Notes: generated by a model from the sequence alone, not told the origin. Shown: positions 10,052-21,030, counted from the stretch's first letter. The stretch: DNA of 57,884 nt from Moniliophthora roreri (GCA_001466705.2 LATX02000028.1:1-57884); one strand, 5' to 3'. Translations and numbers: made by a program.

Positions 10052-11004
10052 TCTTGTTCCATTAAATCGAGAAGAAAGTCCTTGTCTTCTTTTGGTTGTT
10101 CGTTTACCAAAGCCCTAATCTTGGCGAACCTTTCCTCCTTTGTAAGTTTCTTCGGTTCTTCCTGTTTCCTTTCATCCTTCTTCGGGGCATCTGGACAATC
10201 TCTGATGTGGTGTCCTGCTCTTCCACATCTGAAGCATAACCCTTTTGCCATGTATTCCTTCCTGTCCATTTCTGCAATCTGCTTAATGGCTACATCTTCC
10301 TTTTTCCTAAAGCTTCTCTGAGGCTTCTTTCCTCCGTGTTCATCGTCCCAGGTCTTCCCATATTCTAGCGCTTGTTTATAACTCTCATCAAATATGATGG
10401 CAGCGTTCATCCATTCCTTGATCGTGGAAGGTGCCCCTTCTGGTCTTGTCATGATTTTGAATACCAGACTCTTCAGTAGTCCTCGTTTGAATGCTACTAT
10501 CTGAGCCGCGTCATTGTACCCGGTTTGCTTTGCGAGGTAGGTAAACTGATATGTATATTCGTCGGCTCTTTCCTTCATCTTCAGATCCTTGAGCTCCAAT
10601 TGTGCTTTTAAGGCAGGATCAAGGGGTTCGAAAGATGTTCTGAAGTCGTCTAAGAACTCCGACCATGTCACCTTTTCAGCATCGGCATCGAACGCAAGGA
10701 GGAGATCAGTTTTCTCGTTCTTCCAGAATTCTCCTGGTCCGTCTGTCATGTATGAAAGGAGAAAGAGCTTCTTCGATCTGTCGTCCAGGAACGCCTTGGG
10801 GTTGAGCGCTACATAGATCAACACTTCTCTTAAGAACTTCTTCGCATCTTTCCGTGCTCCCATAAAGGCTCTTGGAAGCGCGGCTTTCACTTCTTTCACT
10901 GCCGAAACTACTTGTACCGGCATCGCAGATCCTATGACTGCTTCTTCGGCCACTGGTTCTTCCCTTCTAGGCCTGCTTCCTGACGGCTTCTTATCTTCTG
11001 CCAT
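10042..11004 (-). CDS. gag: E1 gag, copy next to protease
   Basis: 320 codons without a stop. It carries the LTR-element Gag core (a retrotransposon capsid-like region with FLREVLIYVALNP, GEFWKNEKTDLL, WSEFLDDFRTSF, YTYQFTYLAKQTGY), a C-terminal CCHC zinc knuckle (CFRCGRAGHHIRDC, near 10195-10236) and ends in EQEGF before TGA. Capsid and nucleic-acid packaging role by family. It begins next to the N at 11016 and is nearly the same as the C-terminal 305 residues of the 407-codon copy at 11350-12573, so the two are probably allelic or unmerged versions of one gene. Confidence 0.85.
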   Translation of the reverse strand: MAEDKKPSGSRPRREEPVAEEAVIGSAMPVQVVSAVKEVKAALPRAFMGARKDAKKFLREVLIYVALNPKAFLDDRSKKLFLLSYMTDGPGEFWKNEKTDLLLAFDADAEKVTWSEFLDDFRTSFEPLDPALKAQLELKDLKMKERADEYTYQFTYLAKQTGYNDAAQIVAFKRGLLKSLVFKIMTRPEGAPSTIKEWMNAAIIFDESYKQALEYGKTWDDEHGGKKPQRSFRKKEDVAIKQIAEMDRKEYMAKGLCFRCGRAGHHIRDCPDAPKKDERKQEEPKKLTKEERFAKIRALVNEQPKEDKDFLLDLMEQEGF

Positions 11005-11016
11005 CGTTTCTGTCTN

Positions 11017-11352
11017 CTGAGATCATGAAGTTCTCCCGGAACTCCTTTCCTGTGATATGAAATTCCAGTTCCACTACGTGTGTTATCCAGGCTGTTTTAT
11101 TAGCCGTTCCGTCAACATTGAAGACTCAGACCTTTTCTGGCAGTTGGATCCACCTTTTCCCGAGTGTTCAGGCGAGTTCCGTGCTTATGAATCTTCCTCC
11201 TGCTCCTGAGTCTAATAAGGCTTTTGTTTTGATGATTTTTGTTCCCACTTTGTACTTGAGAGGAATATGCATAGAATTTCAATCCATTTTAGCTAGTACA
11301 AAGTGTGAAATAGTTATCGGCGGTGGAGACATCGTCCTCGTTCGCCGTTTCA
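11017..11352 (-). pseudogene. pol: E1 second partial protease copy beside the gap
   Basis: Repeats 9709-10044 with scattered substitutions (for example CGTGCAATAT becomes CCTGTGATAT). It holds the protease N-terminal half with the DSGAGG motif. It is cut by the N at 11016. It follows gag copy A through the same slippery site. Confidence 0.8.
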
Positions 11353-12573
11353 AAAACCCTCTTGTTCCATCAAATCGAGAAGGAAGTCCTTGTCTTCTTT
11401 TGGTTGTTCGTTCACCAGGGCTCTAATCTTGGCGAACCTTTCCTCCTTTGTAAGTTTCTTCGGTTCTTCCTGTTTCCTTTCATCCTTCTTCGGGGCATCT
11501 GGACAATCTCTGATGTGGTGTCCTGCTCTTCCACATCTGAAGCATAACCCTTTTGCCATGTATTCCTTCCTGTCCATTTCTGCAATCTGCTTAATGGCTA
11601 CATCTTCCTTTTTCCTAAAGCTTCTCTGAGGCTTCTTTCCTCCGTGTTCATCGTCCCAGGTCTTCCCATATTCTAGCGCTTGTTTATAACTTTCATCGAA
11701 TATGATAGCAGCATTCATCCATTCCTTGATCGTGGAAGGCACCCCTTCTGGTCTCGTCATGATTTTGAATACCAGGCTCTTCAGTAGTCCTCGTTTGAAT
11801 GCTACTATTTGAGCCGCGTCGTTGTACCCGGTCTGCTTTGCGAGGTAGGTGAACTGATATGTATATTCATCGGCTCTTTCCTTCATCTTCAGATTCTTGA
11901 GCTCCAATTGTGCTTTTAAGGCAGGATCAAGGGGTTCGAAAGATGTTCTGAAGTCGTCTAAGAACTCCGACCATGTCACCTTTTCAGCATCGGCATCGAA
12001 CGCAAGGAGGAGATCAGTTTTCTCGTTCTTCCAGAATTCTCCTGGTCCGTCTGTCATGTATGAAAGGAGAAAGAGCTTCTTCGATCTGTCGTCCGGGAAT
12101 GCCTTGGGATTGAGCGCCACGTAGATCAAAACTTCTCTTAAGAACTTCTTCGCATCTTTCCATGCTCCCGTAAAGGCTCTTGGAAGTGCGGCTTTCACTT
12201 CTTTCACTGCTGAGACTACTTGTACTGGCATCGCAGACCCTATGACTGCTTCTTCGGCCACTGGTTCTTCCCTTCTAGGCCTGCTTCCTGATGCCATCGT
12301 TTCTGTCTGTACTTTCGGTGATTGGGGGCTGTTCTTTAATCCCTGTAGTAGTCGTTGAAATGGATCTAATTCCTCCGGAGAGTCTGTAGATGTGTTCAAT
12401 GTATTCGATTCTGAATGCTTCGGTGTATCTGGCGATGGTTCTTCTTCTGATTCGCTCGTCTTCAATCCAATTGGAGTGAATGATGGGGTCGAGGTTCTCT
12501 TTGTTTCTAGGCTTTCTGCTGGTGTCTCTGTTAGTTGCTGACTCGTTAGCGATGGCGAGTGCAAGGGGGTCAA
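11350..12573 (-). CDS. gag: E1 gag, copy next to 5' LTR
   Basis: 407 open codons. The first 93 residues are Ser/Thr/Pro-rich and are not preceded by an ATG before the LTR boundary at 12579, because the leader is deleted. An internal ATG at 12297-12299 (MASGSRPRREE) is a possible start. The rest is the capsid-like region and the CCHC knuckle as in the copy at 10042-11004. It lacks the 18-bp AEDKKP segment present there. Ends at TGA after EQEGF, inside the slippery site. Confidence 0.85.
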   Translation of the reverse strand: MTPLHSPSLTSQQLTETPAESLETKRTSTPSFTPIGLKTSESEEEPSPDTPKHSESNTLNTSTDSPEELDPFQRLLQGLKNSPQSPKVQTETMASGSRPRREEPVAEEAVIGSAMPVQVVSAVKEVKAALPRAFTGAWKDAKKFLREVLIYVALNPKAFPDDRSKKLFLLSYMTDGPGEFWKNEKTDLLLAFDADAEKVTWSEFLDDFRTSFEPLDPALKAQLELKNLKMKERADEYTYQFTYLAKQTGYNDAAQIVAFKRGLLKSLVFKIMTRPEGVPSTIKEWMNAAIIFDESYKQALEYGKTWDDEHGGKKPQRSFRKKEDVAIKQIAEMDRKEYMAKGLCFRCGRAGHHIRDCPDAPKKDERKQEEPKKLTKEERFAKIRALVNEQPKEDKDFLLDLMEQEGF

Positions 12574-12578
12574 TAGAT

Positions 12579-13027
12579 CAACGTCGACTTCAACTACTCT
12601 AGCGGAGCATTCTCTCCACGTTAAGTAGTATTCACAAGTTCAAGTTCAAGTTTGTTCAGTGGCTACTGAAGTTTAGAGGTCCTTCGATATCGGCGTTGAC
12701 ACAAGTATAGATTAACCAGGTCAAGCTGGAGACTTAGAGTCTCAGCTTGAGCGCTTAAATACAATACAACCGTTGTAACGCTAAATACATATGGAAAGCA
12801 AAGAGTTCGGTGTTTAGATAAGGTTTCCCGAGCTGGTCGGGATATGAGTAAGACAAATACAAGGGGATAAGCAAATAGGGACAGGGAAGGTGTAGAAGTC
12901 CGATAGAACGAGAAGCATAAGTGGGAGAAGGAAATGGGAGCTGGGAATGTGTATGAGTCCGAGGGAAAAGGGAAGCATAGGGGTAAGGATGAAGGGAAAG
13001 GGTTTACTAAGGAAAAAGTCTGTAACA
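12579..13027 (-). repeat. E1 5' LTR, 19 bp missing at its inner end
   Basis: Matches the 3' LTR from its base 20 to the end. The first 19 bp (plus-strand view) are absent, and the gag frame runs straight into the LTR, so the LTR inner end, the primer-binding site and the gag leader appear to have been deleted. The outer end is intact and followed by the TTCAT duplication. Confidence 0.85.
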
Positions 13028-13194
13028 TTCATGGCCCAGCACTATACAAATATTAGATACTCCCCACTACAGTATAGATAACACTGGATGCTTGCTCAAG
13101 CACCCAGACTGTAAATGAGCTGTGACAATGATTCAAGCCACAACAAGATGGTCGGTGTGAACAACCAACCTATGTGGGAGAGACCTTTGTAGCC

Positions 13195-13420
13195 AATCCT
13201 CCACAGTGCACCTGTCAGTAGTTCTTGAGGCTCAAAGGAGACAGAATCCTTCTACTTCAAGATCATGTTGAACACTCATCAAGTGTGAAGAGTGAGGATA
13301 GAGCTCTGACATCAAGATAAACTAGATCTGAGTTGAAAGATCAAGTTCAAGCAGGTTTGGAGTTTATTTGATTATTTGTAAGATTTTAGAACACTTAGAA
13401 CAGTCAAAATTGAATTCATT
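13195..13420. repeat. dispersed repeat, inverted copies at 29478-29704 and 30931-31157
   Basis: The stretch AATCCTCCACAGTGCACCTG ... CAGTCAAAATTGAATT is found in reverse complement at 29478-29704, with few changes including the words GATCAAGTTCAAG and AGATCTGAGTTGAAAG. The third copy is part of the gap-flanking duplication. Non-coding. Bases 13033-13194 hold nothing I recognise. Confidence 0.8.
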
Positions 13421-13429
13421 CATCTAATT

Positions 13430-13705
13430 TGATATTGGTATCTTGAGTATCCCCCACTGATAATTTGTCATTCTCCATTTCATATCTATTTCACAGTAAT
13501 ATTCTTGTCAGTGTATCATTGGAGGCTCTTGTTCTTCCTTCAAGTTGGGTGTAGATTGAAAATATTGTTTAAAAGTGAAAATATTCCCTTTGGTATGCTT
13601 TTGATAGAGAGGTATGATGTGGTGTTATTTCCTACAGGTTTTGGGATGCTCCTCTGTGTTCAGATTCGCTGTTTAGTTCCATACTAGCAGTGGTCAGGTA
13701 CCCCT
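13430..13705. repeat. dispersed repeat, second copy at 52050-52315
   Basis: Shares GTATCATTGGAGGCTCTTGT, TTCTTCCTTCAAGTTGGGT, GGAATGCTCCTCTGTGTT-like words and CAGTGGTCAGGTACCC with 52050-52315 in the same orientation. E3 is inserted at the end of that second copy, whereas this copy continues uninterrupted. Probably an LTR or other transposon part; unclassified. Confidence 0.8.
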
Positions 13706-14580
13706 GTATGGCCTACCATCAACTATTACTCTGCTAATATTTTGTATCCTTCTCTACTACTTGCTTTAACCAGCTGCTCAGGGCTCACACTAGTCTTCAA
13801 TTCTCTTGTATATTTCATTTTCAACCATAAAAGTGCAAAATATTCTCTATTTGCATGCAAAAATAAAAGTGAAAGTTATGCATATCAACAGGAGTGTTAT
13901 AGCAGGATGAGGAATTCACATCATCAGATAGTCAATGAAACAGTAAGGATCAACCTTAGGGTGTATGAGAACCAACTCTAATTTGAATGCATCAACCTTT
14001 TAGACTTTTCAGCATATTTCAACAAAGAGATAGATAGCAAAAGCTTATGACAAAGCATCTGACCACCATGCCTGCCCAAAGAATATATGGAAGTAGCAGC
14101 AGCTTGATATTCCAAGTGTCATCAGTCACAGTCGACAAAGCAGATTAGATGAGATGCATGAAAAAGCTCTTCATATGTTCTGAAAGTAACCAGACACAAG
14201 ATTTTCACCATATCTTTGTGAATTTAGAGCTTTTCATCATATAACATATGCATACTCACTTTGAGTAACAACACCAATGTAGTAGCCCTAGTTCTTTAAA
14301 AAAAATTCAGTAAAGGTATTATTAATAGAGTCATAGAATATTTACAATAGAGGAGAAGCATAAATCAATGCCACCTGTGATAGACAAGCACCATACAATG
14401 GCTTTGTTGTAAACTGTTGCCCAGACAGCAAAAGAACACAATATAAAAGGCATGATATGACCCAAGATATGCAGAAGCTGTACTAAACCCTGCTTCTGTG
14501 TATTAAGAGTAACAGAGATGTGATTATGAGAAGGAGGAGCATCCCAACCCTCCCAGACAGCTGTAGGAAAAGGAAGACAA
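13706..14580. other. no gene seen
   Basis: AT-rich sequence with short unconvincing open frames only. No repeat partner was recognised within the window. Confidence 0.5.
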
Positions 14581-14916
14581 TTGTCTTGGGTTCTTAAAGC
14601 CCTATTGACTATGTATTACAAAGGATTGCACAGTTTTTATACTCACTCTGTTGAACAGGTTGATGAACAGGTTATGATGGTAATGCCTCAGGCCACCCAA
14701 AGTTGGAGTGAGAAAGACAGCTTCTGTTTCACTGGTAGCACTAGAGATGCATTTCAAATGAGACCAGTGAGGTATGTGCCACCTGATCAACTTGGACTAG
14801 TCATCAGTAAACCAATTTTAGCCTTGGATGACACACAAATCCTGGGTATTTTGAGGCAACAAGGCTCTTCAACATCTCTGGTTACTTCTAGAGATCTTTT
14901 GAGAGCTATGCCCTAA
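14581..14916 (+). other. possible 111-codon open frame, unrecognised
   Basis: An open frame of 111 codons, longer than chance neighbours, with ordinary amino-acid composition and no membrane segment. I do not recognise it and it has no partner elsewhere in the window. It may be a fragment of a host or transposon gene, or chance. It sits alone among repeats. The following 14917-15250 shows nothing. Confidence 0.2.
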
Positions 14917-15249
14917 TATGCCCTCATTGGACTTGTCCATCCTTGTCAGAGCTTACTGCCAGTGTCAATGACTCAGCTCCAGTCTGCCATGTCAGTCATT
15001 ATTCATGTGACCTTTGTCATTGTTCATTGTTGGTGTAATGCTTATACCACTGACCTAGCACTTTACCTCACCTAAAGCCTAAGGGCTTGTTCAGCTGGAA
15101 TTTTCAAATAGTTACTTTTTTATTTATTTTTTTGTTTCAAGAGTAGAGAGAAGTCACACCTGTATGTTCTTTCTTCCTTGCAATAAATAGCTCATCTGCT
15201 CAGTGCTTTGCAATAATCCACACAACAGTCACTCCAAATTCATTCTCAT

Positions 15250-15592
15250 ACACCTTGTACACCTGACACCTCCAGAGCACTTTTGAGAGCTCAGTTAACT
15301 AGCCAATGTGTTCATATGGTTATAGTTAGGTTCTCTACAGGTTTCAGGAGTGATCCACTTTGGATCTGATACATAGACAAGTCAGAAAGTACAGCTTAGA
15401 CACCTCTGTATAGTGTATTATATAGCTCTTCATACTTTCCAATGTACTATAGCTTCTCTAAGGCAATTACTAGCAGACTGGGCTCACTCTAGTTCTTATT
15501 ACCTATTATCTTGTGTCATATTAAAGGGTTCTGGTCCAAAAGTAGTGTAAATTGAATAAAATTGAGTCTTTTCTAGGTTTGCCATATTACTG
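15250..15592 (-). repeat. inverted end fragment of the TAATATGG repeat family
   Basis: The reverse complement of this stretch matches 41394-41720 over its length, including CAGTAATATGGCAAACCTAG, GAGCCCAGTCTGCTAG and CTGTACTTTCTGACTT. It is a truncated copy of the 1.74-kb element at 41397-43140 lying head to head with the copy that starts at 15617. Confidence 0.8.
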
Positions 15593-15660
15593 CCCTAGAG
15601 GTGCTTCTGGGCATATCAGTAATATGGCAAACCTAGAAAAGACCCAATTTTATTCAATTG
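15549..15660. repeat. 44-bp-arm palindrome joining two element ends
   Basis: Arm 15549-15592 is the reverse complement of 15617-15660 with two mismatches. The loop is 24 bases. Further out the arms stay related with gaps. Confidence 0.85.
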
Positions 15661-18188
15661 ATACTATTTTTGAATTGAAACACTTTACTATAACATAAGA
15701 TAATGGGTAATAAGAACTAGAGTGAGCCTAGTTGGTGTGCAGATGCTGGAAGAATATGGGATGGGTGTGCCCATCTGTCCTTAGATACCTAGTATAGAAA
15801 AGAGAAAATCCAATTTGTAGAGTTCAGAACACCTGGAAAGCAGAACCCTATGTGGATATGGTTGGATACTCTAGTTGGCCAGACTTCATAACACCCAAAT
15901 ACTCCCTCTTTTAGTATCTCAGTCACTTATTTATTATTTCCTGAATTATCAGACATTATTTATATTTTCCTGCAGATATATTCTATAGACAGTATGTAAG
16001 GACAGCTAGATATTCATACATACTCAAGTAACTCTGCCCCCTCTGATTGTGAATACATAAAGAGTTTGGTGTATAAATTTGTGTGCCATTCCAGTTTTGC
16101 TTCTTCACTACAGGCCCTGGAGATTGGTCCTGGGTGACTTCAGAGAGATAGACATCTGATAACAAACTTGTGTCATAAGAGATAAGAGTAACATTTTGAG
16201 TGCATTTGGCACTTTTCTAAGAGACACTTTACACCAAGAAGGAGCCTTGGGCACTTAGAGTGTGGCCTGTGTGTATATTAGGTTTGACATACTTAGAGTC
16301 TTAGCAAGGAGTCTGCCTGCATTGAGCTCTTTGTGGAAATTGGTCTAGGACCTTTTCTAGTATGCTATATACTGTAGTTGTCTTAAAGAAGTCTTGAACT
16401 CCATAGGGTCAGAATATATTGGCTATTAAGTCTTTGTATAAGACTGTAGCTCTTGTGTTTGTGCTTGGTGCACTGTGTTCTTATGTGTGTTTTGTGTGTT
16501 TGAATATAAAAATCCTTTTAAACTTATCTGTACTCCTCTAGAGGTGAACACCTTGAAGTAAAACACTTTAATAAGAGAGAATCAACCTAGCTAAGAGTGT
16601 TGTTGGCATTCTAAGTGCAGTAACTCTGATCATGTTGATCCACACTTGCAACAACAACCTGAGTTAGACTTTTGGAGGTTATCTTTTGGTAGTTTTCTAC
16701 TAGTCTTATCTTAGACAAATTATTGGTGTCTATGCTTGTGCCCAATGTCATTTTGAAACAACACATATTTGAGTAATGCTGCCTAGGCATCTGGATGAAT
16801 GAGTTGGTATGAGTTGGTGTGAGATAGAGTGGCTTGGTGTGAATTAGTGTGAGTCCACCCATATTCAATTAATATTCAGAGAGTAGAAAGCANGAGGTGC
16901 TTCTGGGCATATCAGTAATATGGCAAACCTAGAAAAGACCCAATTTTATTCAATTGATACTATTTTTGAATTGAAACACTTTACTATAACATAAGATAAT
17001 GGGTAATAAGAACTAGAGTGAGCCTAGTTGGTGTGCAGATGCTGGAAGAATATGGGATGGGTGTGCCCATCTGTCCTTAGATACCTAGTATAGAAAAGAG
17101 AAAATCCAATTTGTAGAGTTCAGAACACCTGGAAAGCAGAACCCTATGTGGATATGGTTGGATACTCTAGTTGGCCAGACTTCATAACACCCAAATACTC
17201 CCTCTTTTAGTATCTCAGTCACTTATTTATTATTTCCTGAATTATCAGACATTATTTATATTTTCCTGCAGATATATTCTATAGACAGTATGTAAGGACA
17301 GCTAGATATTCATACATACTCAAGTAACTCTGCCCCCTCTGATTGTGAATACATAAAGAGTTTGGTGTATAAATTTGTGTGCCATTCCAGTTTTGCTTCT
17401 TCACTACAGGCCCTGGAGATTGGTCCTGGGTGACTTCAGAGAGATAGACATCTGATAACAAACTTGTGTCATAAGAGATAAGAGTAACATTTTGAGTGCA
17501 TTTGGCACTTTTCTAAGAGACACTTTACACCAAGAAGGAGCCTTGGGCACTTAGAGTGTGGCCTGTGTGTATATTAGGTTTGACATACTTAGAGTCTTAG
17601 CAAGGAGTCTGCCTGCATTGAGCTCTTTGTGGAAATTGGTCTAGGACCTTTTCTAGTATGCTATATACTGTAGTTGTCTTAAAGAAGTCTTGAACTCCAT
17701 AGGGTCAGAATATATTGGCTATTAAGTCTTTGTATAAGACTGTAGCTCTTGTGTTTGTGCTTGGTGCACTGTGTTCTTATGTGTGTTTTGTGTGTTTGAA
17801 TATAAAAATCCTTTTAAACTTATCTGTACTCCTCTAGAGGTGAACACCTTGAAGTAAAACACTTTAATAAGAGAGAATCAACCTAGCTAAGAGTGTTGTT
17901 GGCATTCTAAGTGCAGTAACTCTGATCATGTTGATCCACACTTGCAACAACAACCTGAGTTAGACTTTTGGAGGTTATCTTTTGGTAGTTTTCTACTAGT
18001 CTTATCTTAGACAAATTATTGGTGTCTATGCTTGTGCCCAATGTCATTTTGAAACAACACATATTTGAGTAATGCTGCCTAGGCATCTGGATGAATGAGT
18101 TGGTATGAGTTGGTGTGAGATAGAGTGGCTTGGTGTGAATTAGTGTGAGTCCACCCATATTCAATTAATATTCAGAGAGTAGAAAGCA
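15598..18188. repeat. 1295-bp direct duplication across N at 16893
   Basis: 15598-16892 and 16894-18188 read the same base for base wherever I compared them. The single N sits exactly at the join. Most likely two overlapping contig ends were placed side by side without merging. Treat features in the second half as the same DNA. Confidence 0.9.
15617..16730 (+). repeat. TAATATGG repeat, internally deleted copy
   Basis: Collinear with 41394-43140 from CAGTAATATGGC to CTAGTCTTATCTTAGACAAATTA, but several hundred bases are missing after GAGCCTAGTTGG. No coding capacity of its own. Repeated again at 16913-18026 by the duplication across the N at 16893. Confidence 0.8.
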
Positions 18189-18815
18189 AGAATGAATTAT
18201 TTGATTTATATAATATCTATGCTGCAACTGCAGCTTGTTCAATTAATGCTAACATATGAGCAAAAATTACCCAGCCATCTTATACTGCACTAGAGCTCTT
18301 GAGACTTGGCCACCCAATAGCATTATATGTGGCTTGAGCCAGGCATTCAAACTCATAGCTAACTCAATGAAATACCTCCTTGCAGGTAGGTGAATGTTGG
18401 CAGAGCTCCTGGATAGCTTCTGGTGTCACATACATACTGATATCTCTCAAACCATAATCCTCTGGACAGATTATAACTTGATTTGGAGTGGCACCAGATG
18501 GCATAGTGGACTCCCCTTGGTGATGAACTCAGTGTCTGTTCCAGTATTGAACATAAGAGTTCAAAACATGTTGGACAATCTTTGGCCAGAGCCATTGAAA
18601 AAGATCACTGTATTCAAAATTAAGCAGTCAAGTAATTAATTGATGACAAGATACAGCTGCATACACACTAGTGAAGAGAATTGCTTGGGTTGAACACACT
18701 ATTGGTTCTCCCCTTCTCAATGATCTCCTGTTAATACCACTAAATATGCTACACAAAAGAGCTGATCTGTTGATCAGATCCTACTCTCCTACTGTCTGCA
18801 TGTGTGTGTGGTGGG
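18189..18815. other. no gene seen
   Basis: Only short overlapping open frames on both strands. No recognised protein or repeat. The base composition is like the flanking repeats. Confidence 0.5.
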
Positions 18816-20434
18816 GTGCAGAGTGTAATTCAGCATGATCAGAGTTACTGCACTTAGACTCTTACTTGGGCTTCTAGCCCTGAATAAACATATAGGTTTA
18901 TTGACTCAGAGATGTCAAAGGTATATTTGTTTAATAAATTGCTTTTATTAGGGTTTTCTGGTTTATACTATCTCAAATCAAGCCTAAGTACAACAGCTAA
19001 GGTGCTGAGGTAATGGTAAGACTACTCTGAAGTAATAACTCAAGTAATCAAAGACTACAGTACCTCTTGTACTGGATACAACCCTCTTGGTTGTGATCTG
19101 TAACATACTTAAGTAGGAAAACTTCTACTTCAAATATAGCCTGAGCCCTCTCTAAGCTGTGTCAACACTAGCAAAATACTAGCTATCCCCAGAAAGTCAC
19201 TAAAACTCTCTGATACAAAGTCCTCTCTTAAGCTTGAAAATGACTATACATTAAAGCACAGAACAAATATCTGTCTTTGTTGTCACTATCAAGTTTGGTT
19301 TATAGTCTTATATCTCAACTAGGTCTACTCTGAGTCCCTAGGGCCTGATGTGATGAGGAAAATCTGATTGAATATAATTCTCTACACAAGCAATAGCCAC
19401 ATACAATTGTGTAGTAGTGGAGCAGATTCCTCTTGCTTCCACCTACAAAATGGCTGTCCTTATATACTGCTGAAAATAAATATTTACAACAAAATTATAA
19501 TACTAGATATATATTATATAAGTAATAGGAAAAGTCATGAAATGAACATATATAGGTTCAATCCTCTGTTACAGTAGTAATTCCATACCACATGTAGGTA
19601 TGTGGGTCACTAATAAATACATTCNGTGCAGAGTGTAATTCAGCATGATCAGAGTTACTGCACTTAGACTCTTACTTGGGCTTCTAGCCCTGAATAAACA
19701 TATAGGTTTATTGACTCAGAGATGTCAAAGGTATATTTGTTTAATAAATTGCTTTTATTAGGGTTTTCTGGTTTATACTATCTCAAATCAAGCCTAAGTA
19801 CAACAGCTAAGGTGCTGAGGTAATGGTAAGACTACTCTGAAGTAATAACTCAAGTAATCAAAGACTACAGTACCTCTTGTACTGGATACAACCCTCTTGG
19901 TTGTGATCTGTAACATACTTAAGTAGGAAAACTTCTACTTCAAATATAGCCTGAGCCCTCTCTAAGCTGTGTCAACACTAGCAAAATACTAGCTATCCCC
20001 AGAAAGTCACTAAAACTCTCTGATACAAAGTCCTCTCTTAAGCTTGAAAATGACTATACATTAAAGCACAGAACAAATATCTGTCTTTGTTGTCACTATC
20101 AAGTTTGGTTTATAGTCTTATATCTCAACTAGGTCTACTCTGAGTCCCTAGGGCCTGATGTGATGAGGAAAATCTGATTGAATATAATTCTCTACACAAG
20201 CAATAGCCACATACAATTGTGTAGTAGTGGAGCAGATTCCTCTTGCTTCCACCTACAAAATGGCTGTCCTTATATACTGCTGAAAATAAATATTTACAAC
20301 AAAATTATAATACTAGATATATATTATATAAGTAATAGGAAAAGTCATGAAATGAACATATATAGGTTCAATCCTCTGTTACAGTAGTAATTCCATACCA
20401 CATGTAGGTATGTGGGTCACTAATAAATACATTC
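18816..20434. repeat. 809-bp direct duplication across N at 19625, LTR-like
   Basis: 18816-19624 and 19626-20434 look the same base for base and meet at a single N, again an unmerged overlap. The sequence resembles an LTR read on the minus strand. In sense it has TATATAAGGACAGCC, then AGGTGGAAGCAAGAGG, and later CAAGAGGGTTGTATCC and AGTACAAGAGGTAC. The same order of words is seen in the related repeats at 49600-51600. Words at its start match the inverse of 16613-16632. Confidence 0.75.
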
Positions 20435-20689
20435 TTGGGTATTGGAAGCATGACTTGAGCTAGGCTCTCCATGCAGTATGTGAGTATCTATGTTCAGAAT
20501 CCATTACAGCTGCATGTTGCTTCCCTTGTCCCATTCTTCAATGGTTGGAAATACTGCCTACTTCCATACAGATTATCACATATCTTCTTGTTACAATAGT
20601 CATATATTAACAAGCTCATTCTTGTCTCCTCATATCTTTATCTTATCTATCTATTCAATTAGATATCTGTGTTATCACAACATGACTAG
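20435..20689. other. no gene seen
   Basis: Pyrimidine-rich spacer between the LTR-like repeat and the gene relic that follows. No convincing open frame. Confidence 0.4.
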
Positions 20690-21030
20690 ACAAGGAACTA
20701 GTGTGTGTTTGTGCATAGTATTCAGGTGACTGTAAGATTGCATGTAAGTGATGAAAGGACATAAATTATGGGTGACTATATTATTACAACAACAAACATA
20801 CCAATAAAACATTTGGTGCATCAATAGCATTCTATGTGATTTTCTAACAGTTCCTCTTTTTTAGCTGCATCATCCTTCTGCTGTTATCAACACCTTTTTG
20901 TTGAAACAGATATATCTTACCTACTTGCTGGATTCTATGTTGAGCTTACTATAAGCTGTACAGTGTCCTGAGGCTGAAATTGTGCTTACATATAATTGGG
21001 ACTAGTTTGTGTTACTTGAAGAGGTAAGTT
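20690..21030 (+). pseudogene. C-terminal relic of the VTG-DKT hypothetical family
   Basis: 20696-20785 aligns codon for codon with 25306-25400 (N-x-CVFV, IQVTVR, IMGDY) but has stops. Further on, after a pyrimidine-rich stretch ending TTTTTTAG, an exon reads HPSAVINTFLLK. A second intron-like stretch ends CTGTACAG, then PEAEIVLTYN. The same two-exon ending is seen in the minus-strand copy near 22330-22545. This is a third decayed copy of one gene family. Function unknown. Confidence 0.5.

Larger units (their letters stand above)
4394..13027 (-). mobile_element. E1: Ty3/gypsy chromovirus with extra 3' ORFs
   Basis: LTR-bounded element read on the minus strand. The outer ends are TGTTAC and GTAACA, and the 5-bp target duplication TTCAT lies at 4389-4393 and 13028-13032. 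Sense order: truncated 5' LTR (right), gag, protease, RT, RNase H, integrase, chromodomain, ORF3/ORF4, 3' LTR (left). The N at 11016 is flanked by two similar gag-protease segments (9709-11015 and 11017-12303), so the real element probably has one gag. Pol has at least five in-frame stops and one frameshift, so the copy is dead. Compared with E3, its domains are more diverged in sequence but collinear. Confidence 0.9.

Noticed and set aside
10042..12573. E1 as an element with two tandem gag genes
   Set aside because: The two copies meet at a single N, as at the other overlap sites. An assembly or allele cause is more likely.
15983..18164. Repeated 60- and 85-codon open frames as a duplicated gene pair
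   Set aside because: They lie in the exact duplication across the N at 16893 and in non-coding repeat sequence. The doubling is an artefact.
18359..18639. Overlapping open frames on both strands as genes
   Set aside because: Short, overlapping head to head, no motif, in repeat-rich DNA.
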